From contig NZ_SRSH01000016.1 in NCBI RefSeq assembly GCF_006175985.1, forward strand, positions 62,001 to 126,000: 64,000 nucleotides of DNA, in the 5' to 3' direction. This DNA comes from Methylotetracoccus oryzae. GTDB taxonomy: Bacteria > Pseudomonadota > Gammaproteobacteria > Methylococcales > Methylococcaceae. Positions 18,036 through 26,842 of the stretch are shown piece after piece (positions within the stretch are counted from its first letter, which is position 1; each line of letters opens with the position of its first letter). A program made the translations under genes and the position numbers. Under the pieces are notes generated by a model. The model had not been told where the DNA came from, did not search any database, and saw only the letters and a list, made by a program, of their open reading frames with translations.

Positions 18036-19547
18036 ATGATGGCATTTCGAAGATTCACGATGGGGATAGCGTTGGCATCCCTACTCACGAACGTTGTCAC
18101 TTCGGCTTCGGCCCAGACTTACAGGATGACGACGCCGATCGCGCCGGGCGTGGCCACACCCAACCAGCTCGATACCTCGCTCGGCACTCTGAACCTGTCC
18201 GACGGCTTCCCGGCGCCGGACACCATCGAGAAGATCTACGACAACCTGGACCGCTCGCGCGCCTTGCAGGCCTATCTGCTGGCCATCCCCATCGTCAATC
18301 AGGCCGGCATGCGCGATTCGCTGCGCAAGTTCGGACCCGACAACCAGACCGACGTCATCTGGGAGAACCTGGTCGATCCGAAGACCGTCGAGTTGACAGC
18401 GAACGACAACACCGTCTACAGCTTCATCTGGCTCGATACCAAGAAAGGCCCGTTGGTGGTCGAAGTGCCCCCCAAGGTGCTCGGTACGCTCAATGACTTC
18501 TGGTATCGCTGGGTGGCCGACATCGGCATCACGGGTGCCGACAAGGGGAAGGGCGGCAAGTATCTGATCCTTCCGCCGGGGTATCAGGGCGCAATCCCTC
18601 AAGGCTATGTCGTCGTCAGGCCGAAAACCTATGGCAACTGGATGCCGTTTCGATCCTTTCTCGTTGACGGTTCCACCAAACCCGGGGTGGAGTCGGTCAA
18701 GAAGCACCTGAAGGTCTACCGGCTCGCCGATGCGGCGAACCCGCCGCCGATGAAATTCGCCAACGCCTCGGGCGTGCCGGCGAACTTCGTCGCCCCGGGT
18801 GACTATTCGTTCTGGGCCTTGCTAAACCAGGTGATTCAGGAAGAGCCGCCGGAAGGCTCGGACCCCACGACATTGGGTCTGTTCGCTTCCATCGGCATCG
18901 TCAAGGGCAAGCCCTTCAATCCCGACGAGCGCATGAAGAAGATCCTGGCCGATGCCGCCAACATCGGTGCGGTGACGGCGAGAACCCTCGCCCTCAAGAT
19001 TCGCGAGCCGGAAGCCTTCTTCTTCGCCAACAGTTCCTGGCGGCTGCCGTTCTTCGGCGGCTACCAGTTCGAAGCCGCCCCCGGCGTCGCTAACCTGGAT
19101 GGAGCCATCTTTTATTACTATTTTGCCACCGGCGTCACGCCGGCCATGGAAGAGAAAATGATCGGTCAGGGCTCACAGTACCCGTGGGCCTCCCTCGACT
19201 CGAAGGGCAACCCCTTCGACGGTAGCAAAACCTACAAGCTGCGCCTGCCGCCCAATATCCCCGTGAAAGATTTCTGGTCGGTGATCGTGTATGACACCCA
19301 GACGCGCTCGATGCTGCAGACGGACCAGCAGGCGCCCAGCGTCAGCAGCCAGGACAAGGGCTTCAAAACCAATGCCGACGGGTCGGTGGACGTATGGTTT
19401 GGCCCCAAGGCCCCTGTCGGCATGGAGAAGAACTGGGTGCAGACGATTCCGGGCAAGGGCTGGTTCATGATCCTGCGGCTCTATGGTCCCTTGGAGCCCT
19501 GGTTCAACAAGACCTGGCGGCCGGGAGAGATCGAGCTTCAGCCGTGA
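18036..19547 (+). CDS. DUF1254/DUF1214 exported protein
   Basis: 503 residues. Signal peptide: MGIALASLLTNVVTSASA. The N-terminal half is DUF1254-like (IEKIYDNLDRSRALQAYLLA, then DTKKGPLVVEVPP). The C-terminal half is DUF1214-like (KDFWSVIVYDTQTRSMLQ, then GKGWFMILRLYGP). Two-domain proteins of this kind are common in proteobacteria and mycobacteria as single exported proteins of about 450-500 residues. Their biochemical role is unknown, though they are often found near degradative genes. The 128-bp gap upstream suggests its own promoter. Confidence 0.88.
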   Translation: MMAFRRFTMGIALASLLTNVVTSASAQTYRMTTPIAPGVATPNQLDTSLGTLNLSDGFPAPDTIEKIYDNLDRSRALQAYLLAIPIVNQAGMRDSLRKFGPDNQTDVIWENLVDPKTVELTANDNTVYSFIWLDTKKGPLVVEVPPKVLGTLNDFWYRWVADIGITGADKGKGGKYLILPPGYQGAIPQGYVVVRPKTYGNWMPFRSFLVDGSTKPGVESVKKHLKVYRLADAANPPPMKFANASGVPANFVAPGDYSFWALLNQVIQEEPPEGSDPTTLGLFASIGIVKGKPFNPDERMKKILADAANIGAVTARTLALKIREPEAFFFANSSWRLPFFGGYQFEAAPGVANLDGAIFYYYFATGVTPAMEEKMIGQGSQYPWASLDSKGNPFDGSKTYKLRLPPNIPVKDFWSVIVYDTQTRSMLQTDQQAPSVSSQDKGFKTNADGSVDVWFGPKAPVGMEKNWVQTIPGKGWFMILRLYGPLEPWFNKTWRPGEIELQP

Positions 19548-19804
19548 TCGAATGGCGTTGCTTGTTTGACCGCACCGACGGTAATCCGTCGTCCGGTGAC
19601 TTTTCGCCCGACATTCCCCTCTGTTCCCTGTTTGGTTGCCGATTGTCATGACGCGAGATGAAACAGTGATTTGGGTTTCAGCCGGTAGTGTTGGAGTGTG
19701 AGAGTGGTGCGCGGCAGGGGCTGGCTTCAGAACAATTTCCGCACCGACTTGCCTGCAAGGGGCGAGGCTGAGTTAAATCTCATCGTTTCAAACAAGCTTG
19801 CTCA

Positions 19805-20425
19805 ATGACAATCGACGACAAACATCTGGCCAAACAAGCCACAGAGAACGGCGCTGAACCAGTCGGCGCCAATCAGTCTGACGCTCTTACAGCGCATCAG
19901 TCTGATTTGGTAGGACAAATCGCTGAATTAGAGAAAGCATTCGACCATGTTTCCGCCAAACTCCACGAGGAAGCCCGGGTATTAACTGCTGAGGCCATGG
20001 ATTTGGTTAAGCATCCTGGCCGCATCTCGGGGTTGGCGGGGAGCCTGGTGGAAGGCACGGCGGCAGAAAGTCTCGGGGAGATAGTAGGCGCCGGCCTGGG
20101 GACCGTGCTGGGGCCCGAGGGGACGGTAATCGGTGCCGAAGTGGGCGGCATGGTCGGCGAAGTGTTCGGAGTTCGTCAGGGTGCCAAGATTGCCGAGAAG
20201 ATGTTCCACCAAACAGGGAAAACGCATCCTTTAAAAGAAGACTTGCTCGAAGAAGGCAGCTCAAAAGTGGGCGGTCGCACTGGGAGGCTAATTGGGGGAA
20301 TCATCGGCGATGCACTATTCGACGACGCCGGGGGTGAAGTCGGGGAGGCGGTGGGCGACAAGATTGGTGGTTTAGCGGGGGAACTCGCCTACGAACATGC
20401 CGCGAAAGCTCAGAAGCCAAAATAA
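19805..20425 (+). CDS. Hypothetical protein with glycine-zipper repeats
   Basis: 206 residues, acidic, with no signal peptide. The first 60 residues look helical (IAELEKAFDHVSAKLHEEAR). Then come several Gly-rich amphipathic segments: GEIVGAGLGTVLGPEGTVIG, GRTGRLIGGIIGDALF and GDKIGGLAGELAYEH. Alternating GxxxG spacing suggests membrane insertion or helix packing, as in colicin-like or bacteriocin-like hairpins. No immunity gene is recognised next to it. Base composition is lower in GC than the upstream genes. The family is not recognised. Confidence 0.6.
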   Translation: MTIDDKHLAKQATENGAEPVGANQSDALTAHQSDLVGQIAELEKAFDHVSAKLHEEARVLTAEAMDLVKHPGRISGLAGSLVEGTAAESLGEIVGAGLGTVLGPEGTVIGAEVGGMVGEVFGVRQGAKIAEKMFHQTGKTHPLKEDLLEEGSSKVGGRTGRLIGGIIGDALFDDAGGEVGEAVGDKIGGLAGELAYEHAAKAQKPK

Positions 20426-20799
20426 CGGTGAACCGTCCGAAAAACGCCTTCGCGTTTAGCCCACGTTGTCGGAAAGTCGCCGCCGACGTTGCACAGAGAA
20501 GTGGCTTCGGAAAATCGGACGGTGGCTTGGATTGGGCTCTGGATCACAACCCACTGAGGGGTAAGGCAGGACCGCAGAAACAAACAAACGAGCGAGATGA
20601 AATCATTCTGCGAGCCACAAGGCCACAGTGGCTCTCGCAGTGCTTACGGGGACACTCCACAGGGAAGACAGAAGGGAAAACGGGGCAAGAGGTGGCAGGA
20701 ATGCTTCATCGGGTCGCTGCGCACCTGCCGGTGTTCTGTCGGAAGATAGCTTGCCAGCCACTTTAGTTCAGAGGTTCCACAGGAAGTTCCCGGCCCCGC
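20426..20799. other. Gap without supported gene
   Basis: 374 bp between the glycine-zipper protein and a convergent membrane-protein gene. The longest frame (112 codons from 20428) has no recognisable content. No terminator with a clear T-tract was found. Confidence 0.4.
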
Positions 20800-21537
20800 T
20801 TAGTTCTCGCGACGACTCTCGTCTGGAAACGTCATAGACCTGATAACCTCTGCCTTTGACGCTAATTTTGTTGATAAGGAGTTGACTAAAGCTTCCACCT
20901 CCGATGCAGCCCTCCAGAGTGAGTCAGATGTATCTGCCTGAGTATAAAGGGCTGACAAGTTACCGATTATACCAAGCATATTGGCGCACAAGAGTGGGTA
21001 GCTGTAATCGAGCTTTGCAGTGCTGCGTGAAAGGTGAGAATCCGGTTTGTAAAGGTCTGGTGTATAATACATCTGTGTTATGTCGATCGTGTGTATGAAC
21101 TGCCTCAATTCCCGAATTGATTTGAGGGCTTTTTGACGTTTTGAGTCCGCCTCAAACGAGTATAAAAACCACAGCGCGCCAGCCAGGAGCACAGTAAGGT
21201 TAAAGCCAGCGTCAAGAGCCTCAAAGAGATCCGTAACTGTCTCAAACTTCCAGCTGGTATTGACATGGCTTAGCGCCCATATGGGGAAGAAAATCGCTGC
21301 AAGTATAGCAAGGAATGACAATACCCTTATTTTATATACCGGCCTTGTGAAGGATGTTATTTTTTCATCGGCTTGGCGCGCGAGAGTCTCCAGTTCTTGG
21401 GACAGCCTTGCGAGAGTACTTCCTGGAAACTTGGCAACAATATCTTTTCTTAGGTTTTCTGCCGTATGAATGACGGTTGAAGAATCCAGACGGTAAATCT
21501 CATTATCTGACTCGTTACCATTAGATCTAATCTGCAT
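20800..21537 (-). CDS. Hypothetical two-helix membrane protein
   Basis: 245 residues. AAGGAGAG lies 11 bases upstream of the ATG. The N-terminal part is helical (ENLRKDIVAKFPGSTLARLS). Two transmembrane segments follow: VLSFLAILAAIFFPIWALSH and LTVLLAGALWFLYSF. A C-terminal cytosolic region follows (LKSIRELRQFIHTIDITQMY). Codon use and base composition are clearly more AT-rich than the surrounding genes, suggesting horizontal acquisition. I do not recognise the family. Two-helix proteins with long cytosolic arms sometimes act as effectors in small defence modules, but no partner gene is visible here. Confidence 0.65.
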   Translation of the reverse strand: MQIRSNGNESDNEIYRLDSSTVIHTAENLRKDIVAKFPGSTLARLSQELETLARQADEKITSFTRPVYKIRVLSFLAILAAIFFPIWALSHVNTSWKFETVTDLFEALDAGFNLTVLLAGALWFLYSFEADSKRQKALKSIRELRQFIHTIDITQMYYTPDLYKPDSHLSRSTAKLDYSYPLLCANMLGIIGNLSALYTQADTSDSLWRAASEVEALVNSLSTKLASKAEVIRSMTFPDESRREN

Positions 21538-21939
21538 GTCAATGACTCTCCTTAAAAATCAGATGCACCAATAACCCAACAACTGAAGATAGTCGCTCGA
21601 CTAGGCGACAGGGCAATCCCACCAAACAGTAGTTTGAATATGAAGTAATTTCTGCCTATTAAGCATCGTCACTTGCGGCTAGCTCACAGCGTACTGGATA
21701 CCGAGCGTCACGGAGGCCAACTCTGTCTGATTGTTCTCGGCCGGAATGGGCGTCTGGTCGGCAATAGCATCGACGGTCAGCAGGCAGCTGTTGAACAACA
21801 ACCGGGCGGGTCACTCCAGACTGGCCTCGATTTCATGCAACTGGTTCGCCGTCTTAACCTGCCTCAAATTTAACGCCGAGAAAGCCGGGTTGATAACCGG
21901 CATAGCCACGCCGTTCCGAATCTGCGTCGGGAGGGCGCT
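21538..21939. other. Gap with possible decayed coding sequence
   Basis: 402 bp. On the minus strand, about 21680-21830 can be read as a frame ending AENNQTELASVTLGIQYAVS and a stop. The same frame has an internal stop not far upstream. The C-terminal part looks protein-like, so this may be the remnant of a lost gene. I cannot assign a family. Confidence 0.3.
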
Positions 21940-22446
21940 TCAACGGATGTACCTGATGACCAGTGCATGGGATTCCCTGTATTCCAGGGGCGCCTGATTT
22001 GAGCGTCGGTTTTCATTGTAAATGGTCAACTCCCCGCCCGGGGCCTCGGGACTGTAAGAGGCTCCGCTGCTTTCGTCAGCGCACTCGCTGGGGGTCAAGG
22101 CTCCGGATGCGCAATCTTCCGTTTCGATCGTGGTTTTACTATCCTGCAGAACGATGATCGCACCATCACCAAGGTGCTTCCGGGTGATCGTGGCGATATC
22201 GTCGTAAAAATCGCGCTGGTCGTAACCGACATTTCGACGAACGTCACGGATAATGCCCAAGACCTTGAATCTTCGCCCAGGTACGCCAGAGTCCCAGATG
22301 TCGATCCCCGCTACTTGAACCGGTAGTGACTCTACAGGCTCCTGGGCGATAGCCTTGAGGTCCTGAGGATTCACGGAAGTGGAATATCGGTCCGTTGCGC
22401 AGGCCGAAAGGAGCGCCGCGATTCCGGCGATCAGTGCTCGCTTCAT
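21940..22446 (-). CDS. Hypothetical lipoprotein
   Basis: 168 residues. MKRALIAGIAALLSAC is a textbook lipoprotein signal with Cys16, and AGAGGAC lies ahead of the ATG. The mature domain contains FKVLGIIRDVRRNVGYDQRD and HLGDGAIIVLQDS. That gives an alternating strand-helix pattern slightly reminiscent of YbjQ-like domains in other lipoproteins, but the match is not secure. It ends HALVIRYIR. It follows another lipoprotein gene on the same strand with a 51-bp gap. Confidence 0.7.
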   Translation of the reverse strand: MKRALIAGIAALLSACATDRYSTSVNPQDLKAIAQEPVESLPVQVAGIDIWDSGVPGRRFKVLGIIRDVRRNVGYDQRDFYDDIATITRKHLGDGAIIVLQDSKTTIETEDCASGALTPSECADESSGASYSPEAPGGELTIYNENRRSNQAPLEYRESHALVIRYIR

Positions 22447-22497
22447 GGCGTTGTCCTCTGAAAAATGCGATTGTGCCTGATACGGTTGCCGTGTCGA

Positions 22498-23172
22498 CTA
22501 GTGGGCCAGAGACAGTTCGTCGATCTCTTTGAAATGGGCCACTACCGGCTCTCCTGCTGATAGGTCCGCTAGATTCACTCTGGGATTCGATACTTTGATC
22601 GCAAAGTGCCGGCCGTCATACGTGCCGAGTTGCACGACTCGCGCGTCGGCGTCCACCGAAACCACCTTCGCGGGGACATCGATGGTCTTCGCCCAGTGGC
22701 TGCCGTGGTGACCGGTTGGCGAGCGACTGTGGTAAGAACTGGTGAGCTCACGCTCCGACATGCTGCCCGGCGGATAGCGGTTGACGATGTGACCGGTCTC
22801 GGGATGGAAGAAATGATCCCGGGTGATGCTTACCGGCTCGCGTAACGTGAACGAAACCTGGCTTCCGGGCGTCAGCGCGCCCAAATCGCCGGCGCCCTTG
22901 CCGACGTCGACCTTGACCAGTACTTTTCCGTCGTCCAGCAGCAGCGTCGCCTGCCGGCTTACGCGGTTCATCGCCTGCAATGTTCCCTGAAAGGAAGCAT
23001 TGCGGACGGCGCCGGCAACGCCGGTCCCGGTATCCGCCGCCCCTGCGGTCGACGGACGGTTCTGGGGTGCATTCAGCGAAACCGCACCTTGCGTTGGCGC
23101 TGTTCCGCTACAGGAGGCTAGAAGTAGACTGGCCGCGACAGCGCTGGACAAGATTCGACTTGCATTATTCAC
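22498..23172 (-). CDS. Lipoprotein with two OB-like (DUF5666-type) repeats
   Basis: 224 residues from a GTG start. ILSSAVAASLLLASC gives the lipobox. The mature protein has two related modules of about 60 residues. One is FQGTLQAMNRVSRQATLLLD with a DLGALTPGSQVSF ending, the other is DVPAKVVSVDADARVVQLGT with an NLADLSAGEPVVA ending. Each has the beta pattern 'G-x-V-x-x-V-D...T-V...G..V' typical of small OB-like folds in DUF5666-type proteins. A linker with HHGSHW and a Ser-rich stretch separates them. The role is unknown. Periplasmic or outer-membrane-anchored location is inferred. Confidence 0.7.
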   Translation of the reverse strand: MNNASRILSSAVAASLLLASCSGTAPTQGAVSLNAPQNRPSTAGAADTGTGVAGAVRNASFQGTLQAMNRVSRQATLLLDDGKVLVKVDVGKGAGDLGALTPGSQVSFTLREPVSITRDHFFHPETGHIVNRYPPGSMSERELTSSYHSRSPTGHHGSHWAKTIDVPAKVVSVDADARVVQLGTYDGRHFAIKVSNPRVNLADLSAGEPVVAHFKEIDELSLAH

Positions 23173-23211
23173 GTTTGGTCATCCCTTTTTTTGGCGCTGA
23201 ACGAGAGCATC

Positions 23212-24531
23212 TCAGAATTGATACTGGATCTGGACACGATTGTAATAAAAGTGGGCGTCCTCTCGGTTCCCGGTCATCACGCCGAAGCGATTTCTGATTG
23301 AGAGGCCGTCCAGCGTGGAGGACTTCGAAAAGCTGTAAGCCACGTCGAAGTTGATTTCACTTGGCTGCGACGTGTATGCGCTGGTCCGAATGATGTAGTA
23401 TCGCGCGTATGACAGAATCGCCTTGATCTGACTATCCAGAAAAAAGGACGTCGCGGCGACCTTGAACGCGCTCCCGGCGGATTGCTTTTCGATCATGCCG
23501 CCGATCATTTGTGTTGTATATAAAGGATCGGTCGCATAGCCGGTGCTGTAGGGCGATAACAGATCACCGTTGGCAAAAGCCCCTTTTTGACTGGTGATGC
23601 CGTTATAGGCCGCCGTCAGACGCACGTAATCCGTATCGACCCCCACCAAAACGCCCACGGCCTGCGTGTCGCCCGCCGAGCCCATGCCGGAAGTAGCGAT
23701 GGTATTCTCGCCGTCGCCGTTCTGATTGGCAAATTGGAAGCCGAAGATCGGATTGAATCTGGATTTTGTCTTGTGGACGTAGCTCAAATCGACCCACATG
23801 AGCCGCGAGAAATTAAAGAACTGATTCCACCAGATCTGCGCGTAGAACGGCGCGCCTTTCCTACTCCATTTCAACCCGAATGCCTGAGCGCCGGGGGTGG
23901 TCTCGCCGGCCAGTTGAGCAACCGGACTCCCGCCCGCGTGACCCGGAATGTAGAGATTCGTGGGAGTAAACGTGCTCTCCGCCCGCCCGTTGAAATCGAA
24001 TACCCGCAATCCGACGACCGTCCAGTCTTCAAGCAGTTCAAGATCGGCGAAAGGACTGGCTTCACCGTAGAAGCCACGAAACGCCGAAGGCTTGATGCGG
24101 GAGTCCGACGGCATGATCCAGGGCGTGTCGATAATCTGCTCAGGACCACGCAGCGTGAAGTACTTCTGTCGCCACTGCAGGAAGGCTTCGGTCAGCATGT
24201 AGATCGTACCGGCCGGCAGCGTCTCGTCGACGCGTGCTGAGTCTTCCGGGTTCAGACCCAAACTGTTCGCAAAACCCAGTGTCACCCCTGCCTGCCAGCC
24301 GTACAGCGGTGCGGTGACGAGACCCACGGTACCACCCAAATTGAAGGCGTTCTGATCCAGGACATCGGGTTTCGTGTAGGCGCGTTCGAAGAAGTACGCG
24401 CGAATCGTGCCGTGGAATTTCGTCTGCTTGAAGTAGTCCAGAACGTCCGTGTAGGGGGTGTCGATATCGACGGAGGTGCAGGGGCGTATCCATGACACTA
24501 GCACCAACGCGACTGCGAGGCGCCGGGTCAC
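23212..24531 (-). CDS. OprD-family outer-membrane porin
   Basis: About 439 residues if translation starts at the GTG at 24531, which begins a short signal peptide RRLAVALVLVSWIRPCTS. A longer frame exists to 24627 (TTG), but it adds only a low-complexity lead. OprD hallmarks are FHGTIRAYFFERAY near the mature N-terminus, then GGTVGLVTAPLYGWQAGVTL, and IIDTPWIMPSDSRIKPSAF, which contains the conserved 'DTPW-NPSDSR' block. It ends YYNRVQIQYQF with a C-terminal Phe, as barrels do. It would take up small anionic or aromatic substrates. The start codon is the main uncertainty. Confidence 0.85.
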   Translation of the reverse strand: MTRRLAVALVLVSWIRPCTSVDIDTPYTDVLDYFKQTKFHGTIRAYFFERAYTKPDVLDQNAFNLGGTVGLVTAPLYGWQAGVTLGFANSLGLNPEDSARVDETLPAGTIYMLTEAFLQWRQKYFTLRGPEQIIDTPWIMPSDSRIKPSAFRGFYGEASPFADLELLEDWTVVGLRVFDFNGRAESTFTPTNLYIPGHAGGSPVAQLAGETTPGAQAFGLKWSRKGAPFYAQIWWNQFFNFSRLMWVDLSYVHKTKSRFNPIFGFQFANQNGDGENTIATSGMGSAGDTQAVGVLVGVDTDYVRLTAAYNGITSQKGAFANGDLLSPYSTGYATDPLYTTQMIGGMIEKQSAGSAFKVAATSFFLDSQIKAILSYARYYIIRTSAYTSQPSEINFDVAYSFSKSSTLDGLSIRNRFGVMTGNREDAHFYYNRVQIQYQF

Positions 24532-24878
24532 CTCAGGCGACCCACTGTGGCCAGCCACGCTGCGCTTTGGCGTGGCACGCGCGGCGCCTGACAAAGAGCA
24601 TGGTTGAGTTTCGGGAAGAGCGGACAATCGAGAGGTACAACATGGGAGACTATCGAAAACTCGGGTAAGGCTTCAAGCGCGAAGACGGAAACACGGCCGT
24701 TTGGCGATTGGCCACCACCTCACGCCCACGGCGCGAGTATTCGACCGCGACATCGTATACTACCTGTGTGCTGGAGAGCACATGGGTATGGACCCCATGG
24801 CAGTGATGCGAAAGACCCCGAAGCCGGGAAAATCCGCAACTTCCAAGAATGCGATTGAACAACAGCGGAACCCTTACC
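24532..24878. other. Gap with no supported gene
   Basis: 347 bp between the divergent OprD-like porin and the frameshifted porin-like gene, so it should contain promoters for both directions. Open frames here translate to unstructured sequence. I could not assign -10/-35 boxes with confidence. Confidence 0.35.
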
Positions 24879-25590
24879 ATGCGTGGCAAAGGCGGCATGA
24901 TGATATTCCTGCTGCCCCTCTTAACCGTCAATGGACAAGCGGCGGAAACCACCGCAGAATCCCTGAATGCAGTACAACGCCGAGTTCCTGTTGCGCTATG
25001 GCGTGACGGACGACATCGAGTTGCGATTGTTCGGCAACGGACCGAGTTGGCTCGGTGGCCCCCATCAGACCTGGGGCTTTTCGCCGATCGCCTTCGATAC
25101 CAAGATCAACTTGTGGCTGGAGAAACAGGCGTATTTCATTCCGGCCGCCGGATTCGAGGCGTACATCCAAACGCAGTGGCTTGGCAGCGCCCCGTTCGAT
25201 GGCGGAACCCAGCCGTCCTTCACGTTTAACTTCGATCAGTCCTTACCCTACGAGATCGATCTGGAGTACAACTTCGGTGCCACGCGGTTTCAGGATAGTG
25301 CCGGGCGGAACGTCTGGGAATTTGGCTTCCAATGGGCCCTGCAGCGGGACTTCTTCAGCAAGGACTTCGCGCTGTTTATCCACGGTTTCTACAATGCCGC
25401 GTCGCTTCCCCGTATCCCCCAGGCAAGATTGCCCGTTAACCTGTTCGATCAGGCACGTCAGAATGCGGTCGGCGCCGGGTTCATCTGGACGGTCAACCGC
25501 CGGCTGGCGGTTTACGGACAGGTGAGCGGCGGAACCACGCGCTTTACCCCGCAGCCGATCAGCATGCTGGGACTTGCCGTTTCGTTTTGA
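24879..25590 (+). pseudogene. Frameshifted, N-terminally deleted MetA-like outer-membrane transporter
   Basis: A signal peptide starts at the ATG at 24879 (MMIFLLPLLTVNGQAAETTA), but its frame then runs into non-protein-like sequence. The rest of the protein is in another frame from 24967: FLLRYGVTDDIELRLFGNG and later FGFQWALQRDFF, ending ISMLGLAVSF. These match the C-terminal two thirds of the 'transporter' family linked to phenol-degradation MetA (PF13557). In the second frame a stop codon lies directly before the ATG at 24967. Intact members have about 70-100 residues between the signal and the 'LRYGxTDDxELR' block, and these are missing. I read this as a gene with a deletion plus a frameshift. 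A sequencing error alone would not restore the missing segment. Confidence 0.7.
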
Positions 25591-25793
25591 AGATGCCCGG
25601 TCTACCAACCTGTTTGGCTAGATTCCGATGCAGCCGAGACGCTGACTAAGGTCTGCACACGCCGTTGACACACCCGGAGAGGTGCTGTCGATTGTGGCAG
25701 TAGTTGACCGCAACCCGGAGAATCAACGAATCATGACAGCAACAGACCAAGCTGAGAAAATAATAGGCCTTTAGTTTCATCAAGGACTCGCCC

Positions 25794-26624
25794 ATGTCCC
25801 TCAACCAACACGAGGCTAGCCGATTAAGCTTGCGGATTGTTGCGGCGTACATCCTGCTTTCAAACGCGATTGCCCTCTCCGGGTGCCAAACCTACCAGGC
25901 GGTCATGGGCCCAGGGACGGCCATTACGGTAACGGAGCCCAGCCACTACACCCGCAGTGGGTTCCTAAGCGACTATTCCCGCCTGAAACCCTCGGCCGCT
26001 GTCGAGGGGATCGAGTGCTGGCGCGACATGGCCGTCGACCTCAAAGCCTTCGACAACGTTATGGTGTCCAGCATTGTCGTCTCGCTCGCCGCCAGCAAAC
26101 CCACGGGCGGTAACCAGACGATCGATCCGACCGACCTGAAGGCGTTGACGGATTACTTTCACCACTCGCTGGTCACGGCACTGGCGCCGCAGATGCCAGT
26201 GGTCGACGTGGCCGGCCCGAAGGTGCTCGTCATGAAGATCGCTCTGACGGACCTCGTGCCCACTGGTGTCATGTTGAGCATGGCCGGAACCTTGACGCCC
26301 TATGGCTTCGTGGCCGAGGCGGGTTCCGGGGTTGCGACCGGTCGTCCCGTCGGATCGACGCCCTATCTCGGGGAAGCCGGCATGGAAATTCAGTTCCGCG
26401 ACGGGGCCTCGGGTGCGGTGATCGGTGAATGCCGCGATACCGAGATCGGGCGAAAATTTGCGACCGACGTGAACTCGGGCGCCGTTGGTTCGGCCCAAAC
26501 CTGGGCCAGCGGCTACCTGAACTCGTTCCAGCAATGGACATACGCGAAGAACGCGTTCGACAAATGGTCCAGCTTACTGGCGAAACGATTGGCCGCTCTC
26601 CGAGGCATCCAGCCGAAAGCCTAA
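25794..26624 (+). CDS. DUF3313 lipoprotein
   Basis: 276 residues. IVAAYILLSNAIALSGCQTY supplies the signal and lipobox Cys. The mature region opens with SGFLSDYSRLKP, the signature of DUF3313, and ends FDKWSSLLAKRLAALR. The family consists of periplasmic or outer-membrane lipoproteins without known activity. It is followed by a relic of an AraC gene and then the lipase-like lipoprotein gene, so its link to the cluster at 26.8-33.6 kb is only positional. Confidence 0.85.
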   Translation: MSLNQHEASRLSLRIVAAYILLSNAIALSGCQTYQAVMGPGTAITVTEPSHYTRSGFLSDYSRLKPSAAVEGIECWRDMAVDLKAFDNVMVSSIVVSLAASKPTGGNQTIDPTDLKALTDYFHHSLVTALAPQMPVVDVAGPKVLVMKIALTDLVPTGVMLSMAGTLTPYGFVAEAGSGVATGRPVGSTPYLGEAGMEIQFRDGASGAVIGECRDTEIGRKFATDVNSGAVGSAQTWASGYLNSFQQWTYAKNAFDKWSSLLAKRLAALRGIQPKA

Positions 26625-26649
26625 GCGGGACGTCACACGCCATCGTAAG

Positions 26650-26747
26650 CCGGCGCGCGAGCCTTTGCGCAGTGTCTCGCTTGGCAGTTCGTGGAACAGC
26701 CAATGGTAGTCACATGCAAACGGCGACAAATGCCACAAGCCGATGGA
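26650..26747 (-). pseudogene. Fragment of an AraC-family regulator C-terminus
   Basis: Read on the minus strand this stretch gives SIGLWHLSPFACDYHWLF followed by HELPSETLRKGSRAG. That is the second HTH and C-terminus of an AraC regulator and closely parallels the intact regulator at 9842-10969 (VGFWHLSQFASDYQALF, HELPSETR). No matching upstream domain is present, only about 35 codons remain, and the homology fades on both sides. It is a relic of a deleted gene lying between two lipoprotein genes. Confidence 0.75.
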
Positions 26748-26842
26748 ATAGGTCGTTTCTCCAGTCGGCAGGACGGAACGAAGCGCCGCTCAGTAACATG
26801 ATGCATCGAACGGCAACTCACTCATCATAGGAACTCCGCTGC

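Noticed and set aside
20800..21537. Calling the AT-rich two-helix protein a phage or CBASS-type effector
   Set aside because: No nucleotidyltransferase, toxin or other partner gene is adjacent, so the assignment would rest on membrane topology alone.
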